A DNA stretch of 64,000 bases from Apostichopus japonicus. Its lineage: Eukaryota > Echinodermata > Holothuroidea > Aspidochirotida > Stichopodidae. The translations under genes and the position numbers were made by a program. The stretch spans positions 13,427,001-13,491,000 of the forward strand of contig NC_092566.1 of assembly GCF_037975245.1 (NCBI RefSeq). The letters run 5' to 3'. Shown here piece after piece: positions 26,218-39,142 of this stretch (position 1 is the first letter of the stretch; every line of letters begins with the position of its first letter). The notes under the pieces are model-generated. The model did not search any database and was not told the origin of the DNA. It saw nothing but the letters and a program-made list of their open reading frames with translations.

Positions 26218-28901
26218 AATGTAATAGCCTTTGAAAGACTCATGAGGATCAGAGACGTGGTGACTGTGTTGCATGTTAATTAAAAAATTCAAACTCGTAA
26301 ATTAATGATCATATTTAGGTCACCGTTCTCACTGTACTATATCAAATGCATGAATGTTTGATGGCCACGGTCATGCCTGGCAGCGTGTACCAAATGTTTT
26401 ATTGCAGTCGGATGCTATCTTTATATGATCCTAATCCTTTTTGAGCTGTATTAATGGAATGTATGCTGTATGTGGGGAAAATTTGGGTCTGGGATATGTA
26501 GAAGGAGAAATAATACATGAATAAAATATGAACTTCGATGTGGGCAATTTGTAATATGATAGAAATATTCACCAAAATGGGACTTAAAGTAGTGTGTGTA
26601 ATGTGGCAATGGTTCCATAGTCACTCCAAATTATAGGGATATTATGAGTATTATTGTAGTTTTTTCAATGTCATATCCTTTACAGATGTCATTTTGATTG
26701 TGCAATAATAAAAACACTTTTTCTTTTCTTTTATGTCCAGAGTAATGCATGCTAATTTTCTGTAAATATAGTAACTGACCTCAATCCTTTTATACCTGTC
26801 TCCTCCTACATATGCACTCTTATCTACTTGGTGTAGAATATAATAAGTACTGTTAAGGAACTTAAGGGGGTTAACCCCAGTCCTAGCTGCCCAAATACTG
26901 TTTCCCAGGTTATCACCATTGGATGCCAATTCTACCAAGTAAGTAGTTGAAATTGAATGTTAAATCAGAATTTTACCACCTCTGGATATTCTAACCTTCC
27001 AAATTATTTTCGGAAGAAGTTGGATAAAGTTACTAGTAAAATCTCTCAGTGAAGGAAACTAATTTGCAGTTGGCTGTAAAATGCTCCTTGAAATTCGAAA
27101 ATGTGTGACCATTTTGTCTTAACTTTCTAGCATCTGTGAGAACGATAGTGATGAGTTTTATAGATGGAAATATCAAGAATTCAGCATATACTGAGTTAAA
27201 GTCTCAATTCTGTGTACATTTCTAACATTTCATTACCTATTGATATACCTATATGGTAGGCACACCGTGGCTGCTGGGCTATACTAAACTGGTTGGAACA
27301 ATAAGTGCCCTATAGTAGTTGCGTGGGAGTGTATTAACTGGTTTGATGTGTAGTTCAATCAACCGGGTGTAGTGATATTGACATTAATATACCAAGGTAC
27401 ATCAGGTATATCAAAACATATCAGCTTCTATTTTTAGAATTGTCCTGCAAGAAGGAAACTCTTATGAGCATTTCCCTATTGTATTGTTTTCAATTATTAT
27501 TATTATTTTTTGAATCTATGAATCCTTGCATTGTGTTTTTGAATAATAACAATTGTTGCTTACTGATTGAAGTAAATTCATTGCTCAATGTCTGGAAGGT
27601 AGAAAGGAGATGTTTGGGATTAATAACTGGAATAAGAATAATTCTTAGTGAAGTTGCTGTACTGTATCTTTAACTACAGATTAGCGTTTATTCTAGAATG
27701 GTGTCTTTGTAGTGTTTATATGCACACTACTACAATTGATCGGTGACTGATGCTGTTTAATCATCATCCGTGACGAATAATTAATGATTAGAGACTTATC
27801 TCATGGGAGCCTTTGTTCAAATTCTCTGAAGTTGGTACTTATTGCTAATTATGGAGGCTGTATTCATTTGATACAATCTTTTCACTCCCCCCCCCAAAAA
27901 AAATATGAATAACTAAATAAGTATAATAATAAAAACTAATTAGATTATGAAGATAATAGAGAGCAAAACTGAAGAAATAGTGGAAAATCTTCTTTTTTGT
28001 TTGTCTGTAAGGGTCCTAAAGTACTACTGTACATCCATAATCCATTGATTGTTATAATCCATTCACCAGGTTCAGTTTATAATGACCTCAAGTCAGTCAT
28101 CCAATGATAATGATTTTAATCTCCATCACATCAAGGGTCAATTGAACAGTACTGTAATTTGACAAGGTCTTTAATTGCTATGGAGGAGGCCCAGTTATCT
28201 TTACCTGGCCAGTCGTTTCAAACACCTGCATTTGCAATGAATTGATAAGATCTCCCTCCCTTGGCAGAACTCATCCTGACATGGTGGTGGTGATGACTCA
28301 GAAACAGGCTGTGAAATTTTTAATAACTAGAGAGAAAAAGAAAATAGAAAGAAAAAAATTCAGAGTAGGAATATTTGGCATATGAATTATGAAAGTTCTA
28401 TAGAAACAAATTGATGCAGGGCCTCTTAGAGAGAAATCGCAGTACATGATGGAAAGCTGGAGGGGAATATTACATCAGTGCAGCCTCTCCTGTGAATTGC
28501 AATTCTGTTTGTTAAGTATATCGACAGTCATGTTGATTAGTTTATGCATGAGAAAACTTTACTTGGATCCTTTGGCTCGAAAATAATGTAATAGCTCGAG
28601 AGAAGACACTCATATGAAACCAAAAATTATGATGGAAAACATTATCATTTTCCTTCTGTTTCATTAATGTTGTTCCTTGTACAGTCAAATGCATTCCTTT
28701 GTTTGATGCTTGATAAAAGCAAGATACTAATTCCCTGTGGGGGTGAAAGTAGGAATTATTTTTTTATTTAAATCTTCATATTTGTGGTAATCATCAATGT
28801 TGATGTTAAAAACAATGCCAATATTAAGTTCATCCATCGGTCACATTCTGACATGATTTAGGTTGTAAAGATATTTTTCTTAATATACGTCTAAACCTTA
28901 A

Positions 28902-29219
28902 AGGGTGTGAAGAATCGTGCACAAAGAAACGTCTAATGCTGGTAACTTGACCTAGTTTCGAATGAGGTGTAACAGAAGTGTTAAACACCACCATCGATCC
29001 CAGAAAATACACGCTACCGTTGGTAATTAGACACTAGTGTACAGTCAGTGCATACAGCTGTGGTCAATACCCACAGCCCATTATACAAACGATACAGCGA
29101 TGGACATCTCAGGTCCAGCTAAAGATAACAATTAAGGTATCATGTTTCATTACTGTCTGTATTTTGTAGCAACACGAACAAAACGTCACTTGCAAGCAAT
29201 AGAAAATTAACTTTTTCAG
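28902..29219 (+). repeat. Dispersed repeat R2, copy 1
   Basis: Matches 39143-39462 through AGGGTGTGAAGA, CACAAAGAAACGTCT, GAGGTGTAACAGAAGTGTTA, CACCACCATCGATCCCAGAA, AATTAGACACTAGTGTACAG and GGACATCTCAGGTCCAGCTA. High similarity over about 320 bp with small indels. No ORF; probably a non-autonomous transposon or SINE-like element of unknown class. Confidence 0.93.
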
Positions 29220-30439
29220 ATAGACATGTAAAAATACCTGTTTTCTTCTCTTAGCCCTTTCCTGTCTCTTGTCAACATGTCTTTAATCCACCCTGCCTAC
29301 AAGCATCGGTAACATTTGAAGATTGTGGCATCACTGCTCCCTCTCTTTGGTCGTTTGAATTTACCTTTCTGGAGACCTTCCTATAATTACGTTTATAATT
29401 TTCTTTAATAACCACTTGAATCTCGTCAGTCCTGTCCTTGGGGAAAAAAAAAAACACAAAAAAAGAGCAATATTTGCCACAAATAAGCTCGCTGACTAAC
29501 AAATATAGAACTGTCATTCAAGATACCAAGGTTTGGAGATGTTTTTAAGAAGTTTATCTCGGTCTAGAGAATTTGAGAGTTGGGATGAAGAATTGTACGA
29601 CCTTTTCTAGAATTGAGTAAGCCATGCATGTATTATTTTAATGAGACTAATACTCCTCAGAATTAATTGCATCAATCTTATTATTTTGATACCCTTGACC
29701 GCTTGGCTTTGTTATTTTGATGTCAACAGATAGCTGCTGATTCCGAGTTTGGTTTGATTCCTAATGTTACATTACTGTGAAAATCCAGTACAATATCACA
29801 TAGATCTAGAAACTTCAGATTTATTTTCAATCTAGTTTCACATTCCATTATTAGTATCAACAAGGTTTTAATAAATTATGCCAACATGCCAGTTGAAAAA
29901 ATGTTTAAACATATAAGGTATATTAGTTTCTCTGATTGAAATTGTATAATAAAGTACTTTTTCAGTGTAGCTAATAGCAACACCCCAGTTTCCATCCTTT
30001 TTTTCCCCTCATCAATCAACCACGCAAGCAAACAGATTAGTTAAGACCGGTCATTTAAGACCATCAGGAATATAGAGCTGGACAACAAATGGTGACTTTC
30101 ATCATATGTTGTTTTCATTCTATTATGATATTTCTTGATCAAATTTAATAATAAGAACTTTCAACAGATGAGAATAAAACCCTGTGTTGATGATGTTGTC
30201 TGTTTGAAAGCACTACTGACTTATCTACGAAGTTAATGGGTGAAAACCTACAGTATGAAGTGAGCGAATTGCCGTCACTCAGTTGGGTGCTTGTTTGGAA
30301 GACTATTGCATTACCCTGCAGTTTGGCTAACTGTTAAGATTGTGTCATCTCCTTCCCTGAAAGATGATATTGAAGAGATAATGTTGTTTAAAACAGCAGC
30401 TGGATAGGCCATATTAGAATGCCTCAGGCTTTGTTGGGG

Positions 30440-31760
30440 TGATTGTACAGTTTACATTAGGTGTCAATGTGTGTAGGTCTGTTTGATAGGGTACTAGCAG
30501 GTTTACATTAGGTGTCATTGTGTGTAGGCCTGTTTGATGGGTGGAATTCCAAGAGACCGAAGGTTCGCGAGACCGAATTTCCGCGAACATATGGTTCGCG
30601 AGACCCATGGTCTATGCATGGTCCATCGATAGGCCTAACTAGACTTTTTCATTAGAGCGGCTTCAGAGTGGGTCAAAGAAATTGGCAATGGGGTCAATAT
30701 TGTTTAAAATAGGGTATCGCTATATCTAATTATTCAGTTATATTGTATTTTCATATTTCATTTGGGGCAGCAGGGGGAGAGGGGAGCGAGACTTTTGAGA
30801 GCAGGGCTTTTGCCCCCTGCAACCCCCTCTGGTTACGCCACTAGTGGAGGCGTAGTATCAATGCAAGCCGTCCCAGCCCCCTTGCGTATAAGTCACTGGT
30901 ATCAACTATGAAAAGAAATGGTTGTAAATTCTTTTTAATTGCTCTTTATCAACGTTTTTTTTGACCGGTAGTAATATTTATCTTACCACTATTATAGGCC
31001 TTGTAATAGTTTCGGTCTCGCGGACCTCGATCTCGAAGACCTTCGGTGTCGCGGACCTTTTTTAATTTCGGTCTCGCGGACCTTCGGTCTATTGGACTGT
31101 AACCGTTTGATGGGCTACTAGCAGGTTTACATTAGGTGTCATCATGTGTAGGCCTGTTTGATAGGTACTAGCAGGTTTACATTTAGGTGTCATTGTGTGT
31201 AGGTCTGTTTGATGGGCTACTAGCGGGTTTACATTAGGTGTCACCATGTGTAGGCCTGTTTGATAGGGTACTAGCAGGTTTACATTTAGGTGTCATTGTG
31301 TGTAGGTCTGTTTGATGGGCTACTAGCAGGTTTACATTAGGTGTCATCATGTGTAGGCCTGTTTGATAGGTACTAGCAGGTTTACATTTAGGTGTCATTG
31401 TGTGTAGGTCTGTTTGATGGGCTACTAGCGGGTTTACATTAGGTGTCACCATGTGTAGGCCTGTTTGATAGGGTACTAGCAGGTTTACATTTAGGTGTCA
31501 TTGTGTGTAGGCCTGTTTGATAGGGTACTCGCAGGTTTACATTTAGGTGTCATTGTGTGTAGGTCTGTTTGATGGGCTACTAGCGGGTTTACATTAGGTG
31601 TCACCATGTGTAGGCCTGTATGATAGGGTACTAGCAGGTTAACATTTAGGTGTCATTCTGTGTAGGCCTGTTTCATAGGGTACTAACAGGTTTACAGTGA
31701 GGTGTCATTGTGTGTAGGCCTGTTTGATGGGCTACTAGCTCAGGTTAATATTAGGTGTTA
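30440..31760. repeat. About 51-bp minisatellite, split by an insertion
   Basis: Units contain GGTTTACATT(T)AGGTGTCA, TGTGTAGG(C/T)CTGTTTGAT and a GGGCTACTAGC or GGGTACTAGC spacer. About two units lie before 30541 and thirteen after 31104. Variants alternate in a four-unit order with a 205-bp period (ATCATG at 31141 and 31346; TCACC at 31241 and 31446), which breaks down to 155 bp at 31601. Later units are more diverged. Confidence 0.95.
30542..31104. mobile_element. MITE-like insertion inside the minisatellite (563 bp)
   Basis: The left end has CCAAGAGACCGAAGG then TTCGCGAGACCGAA. The right end, reverse complemented, has CCAATAGACCGAAGG then TCCGCGAGACCGAA. The motif (G/T)(T/C)CGCGAGACC is repeated several times at both ends, as in DNA transposons with subterminal repeats. 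GTTTGATGGG stands on both sides (30532-30541 and 31105-31114) and may be a 10-bp target duplication, although the host repeat also contains this word. No ORF. Confidence 0.85.
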
Positions 31761-33322
31761 AAGTCAGCAGGCCTGTTTGATCCACAGACCTGTTCGTTTC
31801 TTTCGTTAGCCTCTCTGGTTGGATTTTACAGGTGAATGTCTTGAGCATTAAAAGTTAAATTGCAACATGACTTGTGCACTTCTGCATGGTCACTATATAT
31901 AGTACATGTGGAATCTATCACATATCAAGCTAAGAGTGATGACTTAACTATCATCTTATGTAACTGCATATATGTTGTAACAATTGACTTGCCGTAGGGC
32001 AATACTCAAGCCTTGTATTAGATATGGCAAGTTTGCTTTTAGACTAATTTACTAATATTGAGTGAAAAAAATGCAAAGATTGATGATACAGAGTATGATA
32101 GAGAGTATGAAGAACTAACTCATGATGCGCCAGAAGAAAAAAAAAGGCAAATTAGATGATTTCTTCAACTGAATGCTGTAGATTGAATTGATTGAAGAAC
32201 ATGAATTTGCTAAATGTAGAATTAAAGCCCTCTTGAGCAAGTTTGCACAAGGGTTGTTTTTTACTAACGAAGAATCAATTAAAATGCATTTTAATCATAT
32301 CACAGTGATTATCCACATTGCAAAAATTAAATTCAGGGGAAGTCGTCATGTAGGTGGGATATTATACCTTTTTCTTACAATCGCTGCTCCTCATATCCAG
32401 AAAAAAAGGAGAGCATGACTTTTCCCACATGGGAAATCACCAGATATTTGCCTTTTTGGGATAATTTGGTAGAAAGTTGGACGTGATCTAGTTTACACCT
32501 CCAGGCTGCAAGACACAGAACAACAAGTATGACGAAACTCTAAGCTAATTGCACCTCCGAACCCAAATTTGTGAGAGAGAATCGATATATTTTCTTTGGG
32601 CGGAGACAATTCTAATCAGCAGTGTCCTATTCTGAGTGGACTCAGTATTAAGGTTGGTGTCATTTAAGTGTACTGCCCCTGGCTGGACGTTGTTCAGAGA
32701 CATGAAACTTTGAGAAAATCAGTGTACGTTTGATATCGAAGGGCAAATTTAACAGTCGTTAAGATTTGTATGCTATCGAGTGATGACCACCGTCTTACTA
32801 GCGAAAACGCTATGTTTACAATGTATTTTCCCCAAAATCTCAAGAGTCACTGGAATGGGGATAATAAGTGCCAAGGTACAGTAGTATTAAGAAGCAGCAG
32901 AAACAAGGACTTTTGAATGGGTTAATGTATGTATTACTGGACAAGTGTCTATCAGGTCCTGATTATTGGATGTATGTTGTCATTCAGGCGTTTCAATGGT
33001 TCCAAGAATTGTATCAGATGTTTTGTTTTGACTGTTAGTGAACTCTGTCAGATGGCATCATCTTCTTTGCACAGGTGTCTTGTTCACATTCACTAATACC
33101 GATATCTTTGTGAAAATTGACAAAAATGTGGTATGTTTGCAAACTCTGAAATATCCATTCTTCTGCCGAATCAAATCGTCAGGAAGAACATATCTATTGA
33201 CTCATTGGCAACTTTGTGTTTTAAAAGGCTTTGGAAGTCGTAAATCAAGGCATTTCCCAATACAAGTAGCAACATTAGAGGCTCATTAAAGCATGTCAAT
33301 GTCCTGTTTTGTTTTTATGCAG

Positions 33323-33461
33323 AGTTACCGGTGGTGAGTTGTTCGAAGATATCGTCGCCAGGGAGTACTACAGCGAAGCTGATGCAAGCCACTGCATCCA
33401 ACAAATCCTAGAGAGTGTGGAACATTGCCACAAAAACTGTATAGTCCACAGAGACTTGAAG
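33323..33461 (+). CDS. CAMK2: CaMKII exon C: hinge to catalytic loop (HRDLK)
   Basis: The acceptor is TATGCAG before 33323 and the donor GTAAAT from 33462. The exon adds one base to finish Leu, then encodes [20 protein letters not shown], continues through [18 protein letters not shown] and ends with IVHRDLK, 46 codons in all. It carries the substrate-binding GELFEDI segment and the catalytic HRD aspartate. It ends exactly after HRDLK, the boundary also used in vertebrates. Its 139 nt correspond to two vertebrate exons (66 and 73 nt), so one intron is missing here or was gained elsewhere. Residues HKNC replace the mammalian HQMG before the HRD. A G-rich tract starts about 17 nt after the donor. 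Confidence 0.98.
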
Positions 33462-33477
33462 GTAAATATGAATATGT

Positions 33478-33541
33478 GAGGGGAGGAGGGTGGAGGAGGG
33501 TGGGGAGAGGGGATGAGGGGGAAGAAGGGAGGGAGGAGGTG
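33478..33541 (+). repeat. G-rich tract beside the exon C donor
   Basis: Many runs of three to five G within 64 nt, starting about 17 nt after the splice donor at 33462. The RNA could form G-quadruplexes or bind hnRNP H/F-type factors, which act on G runs near donors. The role is inference. Confidence 0.6.
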
Positions 33542-33920
33542 GCAATGAGCTTGCTGATGATAGCTGAACTTGAAAGGCCATGTTGGTTCTATAGGCTGTT
33601 CAAGTAGGGTTATTATTATTACAAAATTTGGGGCAGGGGATGGTGGACAGTGGGCCACTGTGACATGGCGCATTGAATTGGGTAAGGTATAGTAAGTGCC
33701 TTATAGCTGGACATTGTCATTGTTTGTCATAACCACTGTGAAGAAATACTATACTTACAAAATTTGGTTTTACAGTACCATTGATTGTAGAGTGTATACT
33801 GCCATACAGTGTACAATATATCCTCTGGGATAAAAGGTGTATCTTATACACAGTGTACAGGAAATAACTTAGACACTATACTAAATACCAAAACAGCTCT
33901 GATAATCATCTGATATAATG

Positions 33921-33943
33921 CAATACAATACAATACAATACAG
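33921..33943. repeat. AATAC short tandem repeat
   Basis: Four and a half AATAC units followed by a degenerate GATGC repeat. Confidence 0.85.
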
Positions 33944-36641
33944 TATGATGCGATGCGATATAGTACCAATAACAGAAACTTCCTTGAGATTGCAAACTGT
34001 TGAAGTGTAAATAACAGTTTTTTACTTGGCATTGATAAACCCCTAAATTTGCAGATAATTGTGTTGAATATTTGAGAGCTAAACCAAATGAATTTGCTTT
34101 TGATTCTAATTCTGCACTGTACAGCCTAGTAGCATTTATCCTTTCATTATCATGACTGCGTGTTCTCCATTAATCAACCCGAGCTGGAAGTCAGTACTTC
34201 AAATAAACATCAAAGGACTTGCCAAAAAAAGCAATCAAATCCGGATGTCAGAAGTCAGAATGATACAAAATGTGCCTCTCCTTAAAAGGATGTGAACTCG
34301 AATGCTTGTCAAAAATGAAGATATAACCATAGCAACAGGAAAGTTGCTGCTAAACCACTTGTCTGTTGATGCATTTCGTTCACATACCTGTTTGCTATCA
34401 GCAAGTGAGTGTTGCTATAGTTAGGATTGTTGAATATCTGCAAATACTCTAGGATTGAGGGAGGGGGAGGGGCAAAAGAATAGAGTGTGGCTTAGGTAGC
34501 AACCTATCAATTCCATTGTCTTATCATTAGACTAGGGTTCAATGTCTAGATTATGTGCAAAAGATGCCCTATGATTACTAGCACAGTGGAAGTTACAATG
34601 AGACACTCCTTTTCCTCACAATATAGCAAATGAATAATAGGTTCTGTGCTTACAATATGAGAAATTTGAACAGATATAGAACTGTTTGACATATGAAAAG
34701 ACATTTCTTTTTGTCAAAGAAGGTAAAATAGGGCAATATTGGAGACTGAGGAACCAAGTAAAATGAACTTAATTTAATTTTCAAATGTTTTGTTTGAATC
34801 CTGCAGCTAGTTTGCCAATTAGGTATACAGTAGTATTAATACATTACAAACACTATTTAATAGAATGTCACTTGTACTTACATTATAATAAACAGTGTAG
34901 CAACAGCTAGTGGAAGGAAGATGCTGTTTCCTTTGTCTTGTCAGGTAGAAGAGGAAGGGGTGGGGGTCATTGTAGGCCTGGATTTGAGCATAGGGGTGAC
35001 ATGGATTCCTGTTATATAAAGCTGAAATTTATCTATTTAATATTATTTGGAGATATTGGTCTATTGTTTCGAAGAGAAGAGTACCAAACAGCTTAGTAAG
35101 TGTAAATTCTTCCCTAGGTGCTTCTTCCATCCACATTAAATATCTTTTCATTCAATATTGTGTCCAAATTTCATAAGTATGGAATTGACGGCAACATGAC
35201 ATGAAGAAGGATCGGAACGTTGGAAGTATCAGCTATCCTCACTTGGCTCTTAATGTCAAATTAAAGGGTGTATGCACATCATTACTGTCAAAAGTTGGCT
35301 GAATATACTATTTAATTATACTCTTCTGTTTTCTACCTGAGTGGAGTCCTCTAAGATTATCATTAAATGTCAACCAAGCTAACACCTCAAGTTTGCTTCC
35401 TCTATTGAGGAAGATTACATACTTACAGTAATCAATGTGTATGTATCCTCACAGTTCATTGATCTAGGTAAGGGAGGACTTCCATTTTGACAAGAGAAAT
35501 TGGATAGCAGTGATCTGGGACTGCTCCGAAATTTACCACCGATGCCCAAATTAAAAGCATAGCTTCTCACGGTATCCCATATGCATTGCATCTTTGTGTG
35601 AATTTTTATTGAAGTCAGTATACCAAAAACGAAGAAAGAATATTGTTAATATCTGAATTGGTACCTGGAGATTTGCAGAAGACAAATTATTGAATAATAA
35701 CCAACCAATGAGAGTGAGGTATTCATACAGTAGATTCATGATCAGTACAAGATCTTCATAATCACTGGTCACAGTCTCATTTTAAGGGGACTGGGGCAGA
35801 GGTTGTATCAATACAATGAATTGGTTTTGGCTTGTTGTTGTGCCCTGGCTGTAATTTGAGTGACAATACTTAAAAATAATCAGGTACTTCCTTCTTTCTC
35901 AACATTTTATTCCTAATGTGACCTACGTGTTTATTTGTTTACAATTTATATGTGATAATATAACCCTATTCTAACTGTGAATGCTTTTGCTCTGATTGGC
36001 TGATATTATGTCATGTGACATTCCTGATAGCCATTATTATGTTTGCAGTAGTGGATTACTTTCTTTATAACCGTGCTTAAATCCCTGGTAATTCGTACTG
36101 TTTTGGAGGGTATAAAGAAAGAGTGCTGTTGCTAGGGAACAGGCTTTATTGTCACTATTGAGGACACTGACAAAGCATATCATACATGATACATTATGCC
36201 AATGTTTAACATGTGGTTTGTTCATTCAACTAATCGAGGCTGTGTCATTGTGAAACATTGATTGAACCGTAGTATAAACTATATTTCAGTAATTTTTTAA
36301 CGATGATTCCATTGTTTCATTTGTCAACCTTGAAGCCACAGTTTCACCTGATGAGATCAATAACTATTTTTGAATGTAATCAATGTTTTGGCTGGTCTCT
36401 TGAACAGCTCTTGAAAAATACACTCATCTGTTGATTTAGCTTGAATAAAGCAAATTTTAATTTTCTTTCTGAACATTTAGAATTGGGCAGGACCATGGTT
36501 GCTTTAAACAGTCAATGTAAAATTGTCTTTTTGATTCACTTTTTTGGGGGGTTGAATGCCAAATAAAACTCCACCGCCAAGTTGGTAAGTTCGTATGGTT
36601 TGCATCTTGTGTTAACATTCATGTCTTTTTCATTTTGGCAG

Positions 36642-36744
36642 CCCGAGAACCTCCTGTTGTCCAGCAAAAGCAAGAATGCTGTCGTGAAGTTAGCTGACTT
36701 TGGTCTGGCAGTAGAGGTCTCTGGCGAGCAGATGTCTTGGCATG
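36642..36744 (+). CDS. CAMK2: CaMKII exon D: PEN to DFG and activation segment
   Basis: The acceptor TTTTGGCAG precedes 36642 and the donor GTAGGC starts at 36745. It encodes [20 protein letters not shown], continues [14 protein letters not shown] and ends with the first base of a Gly codon. The DFG motif that binds Mg-ATP is intact, as is the asparagine of PEN. The 103-nt length equals the vertebrate exon. The mammalian activation segment EGEQQAWFG is SGEQMSWHG here; the aromatic F to H change beside the conserved GFAGTPGY is unusual. The frame stays open past the donor to the stop at 37002-37004, so intron retention would give a kinase cut off after the DFG with an unrelated tail of about 85 residues. 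Confidence 0.97.
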
Positions 36745-39142
36745 GTAGGCATCTGAAAAAAATTGGACAAAATGCTGCACTTTCTCATTGGAATTGTAAC
36801 TTACCTCATAACCAAACACATTTTCAGAAATTTTTCTGGTCTCTTATGCTAGTATATTTAAAACAAGGTTGTAGATTTTATAAAAAGAAATGCAAAGATA
36901 TTACTAATATAGTCTTCTTATTAACATATGTTAAATTTAGTTTTAATACAAATTGTTTCAAGAATATCCAAAAAGTAAAAATGGTGATTATTTCTGGCCG
37001 CTGAGTCATTGGGAATTGTGCATGTTGATCCCTAGATCTCAATCACTTCACGTCATCAGTCTCTTCCACCCCACCCCCACCTGAACCCCATCCTATCTAC
37101 CCACTTCTCCCATCCTAATCCCTTATGTTTTTGGTCACACACTTTTTTTGCCTTTCTTTGCTGAATATGTTTGATAAGCCAACTATGTTGTTACCCTGGC
37201 AACGTCATCATCCGGTACACCAAGAACATCACGGCTAATGACTTAGGATCTGAAATCATGATAACGATACATTCAATGCACTGTACTTTCCAACATGTAC
37301 TTCCCAAAGACCCAAACACACACGACAAGATTATCCCAACAGGCACTTGTACTGCTTCATTTGCTTTAAAGACACCTTAATGAATTTAAATTAGTAATGG
37401 CTGAAGTGAAGTGCTTATGATAAATATTTTATTGGAACCATCCATTCGTAACTCTATACACTTCTCTTTATCAGGCTATCAATTGATAGGAAAGTAACGT
37501 TATATTATTAACAAGTTAAATGAAGCCTTTTCACAGAGCTGCTTGTGTTACTGATGTTCGTTTATATGTTAGCTTATGACAGATAATTTTCAACTTGCCT
37601 GGTGTGTACTTATTGTAGTTCTTGCGTAGGTAGTGATAAGTCAGTTATGGAATGGAGAGAGGGAAGGAGAAAAACAAAAAACTGTACAGATGGGTTAATT
37701 ATTTTCAATAGTTATGAAAAGTCTGGGGTCTTAATGTGGGGCGGGGGGGGGGGGTCGGACAGGGCAATATTCCTCAAAGATATGCAAGTTATGTAGAAGG
37801 AGAACAGTACACTAAATTTGTGGACACAAAAGTTTCTCTATTGAACTAAAAGTATAAAAAGTGGCCAGCAATGAACATTTCAAACTGTTGTTGCAAATAG
37901 ATCTCCTAGTTTTGATTGATGAGTGTACAATTATATACATACTAATACTCCTTTCCATATTAGGAATTGTTCAAAGTTACAGCCCAACCCAAAGTGCAAA
38001 TTTCATTAAATCTTACTCAACGGAAACCTTTCACAAAGAATCGGCTGACGAACTTCAGCGCTTTTCTTTAATCCTCCCTTTTCTCGGTAATATCTCGAGT
38101 GACTGATTGCATGACAGGCATCAAAACCTTACATACAGTAAACAGTTTATGTGACATGATTGTTACACAGTGCTAATGTACAATCTGCCCTGGTTTATGC
38201 TATGTTGTCATAGCAACAACTGTGCATGCAACAGATTACGTAAAAAAAGAAAACTGTCAACAAGGCTTAAATCTCTCAATGTATGCATACAGCTCCGTAT
38301 TGCATAAGTCATTCTTGAAGTGTTTATGAGAATAATTTGGATTTTACCTTTCCAACCTCTTTTAAGAGGTACATGAGAATTGTGTACAAGTGATGAATTT
38401 GCCATTATACTAAGGATCTGTATAGATTGCAACATTTATGTAACAGCTTGGTTATTTTCTTATATCAGATTGATAAATCCCTCTCTGATGGTTTGTAGAG
38501 GACAAGATACAGTAGATGTGTGTACAAAATGTATAGATCTGTAGATACTGTTCACTATACATAGCTCTTGGTTATTGATCGGATATGGAACAGTAGTACA
38601 TGCTGCCAAAAACTTGTGTTTAGTTAACAAACAAAGGAAAGGAAAATGTAGAGGACCCTCCGGTTATTCTGTCCGATTAATAACGAAAAATTCCAAACAG
38701 CACTTCACCAATTTATGTACTTTTATATGAATAGCAGGTTAAGAGAAAATGACATATGAAAATAACCTCAACCCCCCCTCCAGCCACACTCCCACTTAAT
38801 ATATTTTCGTTTAAAGCATTACTAATATGATTGTGACGTCACAGATTCACTCTTTCGTCCATATATCCAACCTAGTTGGACCACGTACCCCATATAGAGA
38901 CACTGTACAGATACTTATTTGCCAAATGTAAAGGTGTTGAAATAATAGTTTAAAAAAAACCCAAAGAAGATTTTGCCATTCAAAATTCCTTACACTGATT
39001 GAAACTTGTATTGTGTCAATCCACTCGCTATGAAGAAAATTGACTTATTCTCAGATTTACAGTCCGGGTAAATAACTTGAAGTAAAGGTGGGTGAGCCTT
39101 TCAACCCTATTGATTATGTCCTGGCTGTATTAACACAGTTAT

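Larger units (their letters stand above)
22635..33322 (+). other. Intron between exons B and C (10.7 kb)
   Basis: GT-AG intron. It contains CAT and AT microsatellites, a tRNA-derived SINE (24775-24989, minus), a 407-bp inverted-end element (25811-26217), a dispersed repeat copy (28902-29219) and a split minisatellite with an inserted MITE-like element (30440-31760). 26220-28900 and 31770-33320 show nothing recognisable. Confidence 0.9.
33462..36641 (+). other. Intron between exons C and D (3.2 kb)
   Basis: GT-AG intron. It opens with a strongly G-rich tract (33478-33541) and has a short AATAC repeat (33921-33943). No gene or transposon was recognised in the rest. Confidence 0.9.

Noticed and set aside
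31234-31452. Minus-strand peptide with repeated HQTDLHTMTP
   Set aside because: Direct translation of the 51-bp minisatellite.
37743-37754. Poly-G run, like those at 15609, 42530, 50551 and 53706
   Set aside because: Simple homopolymers, common in this genome; no structure beyond low complexity.
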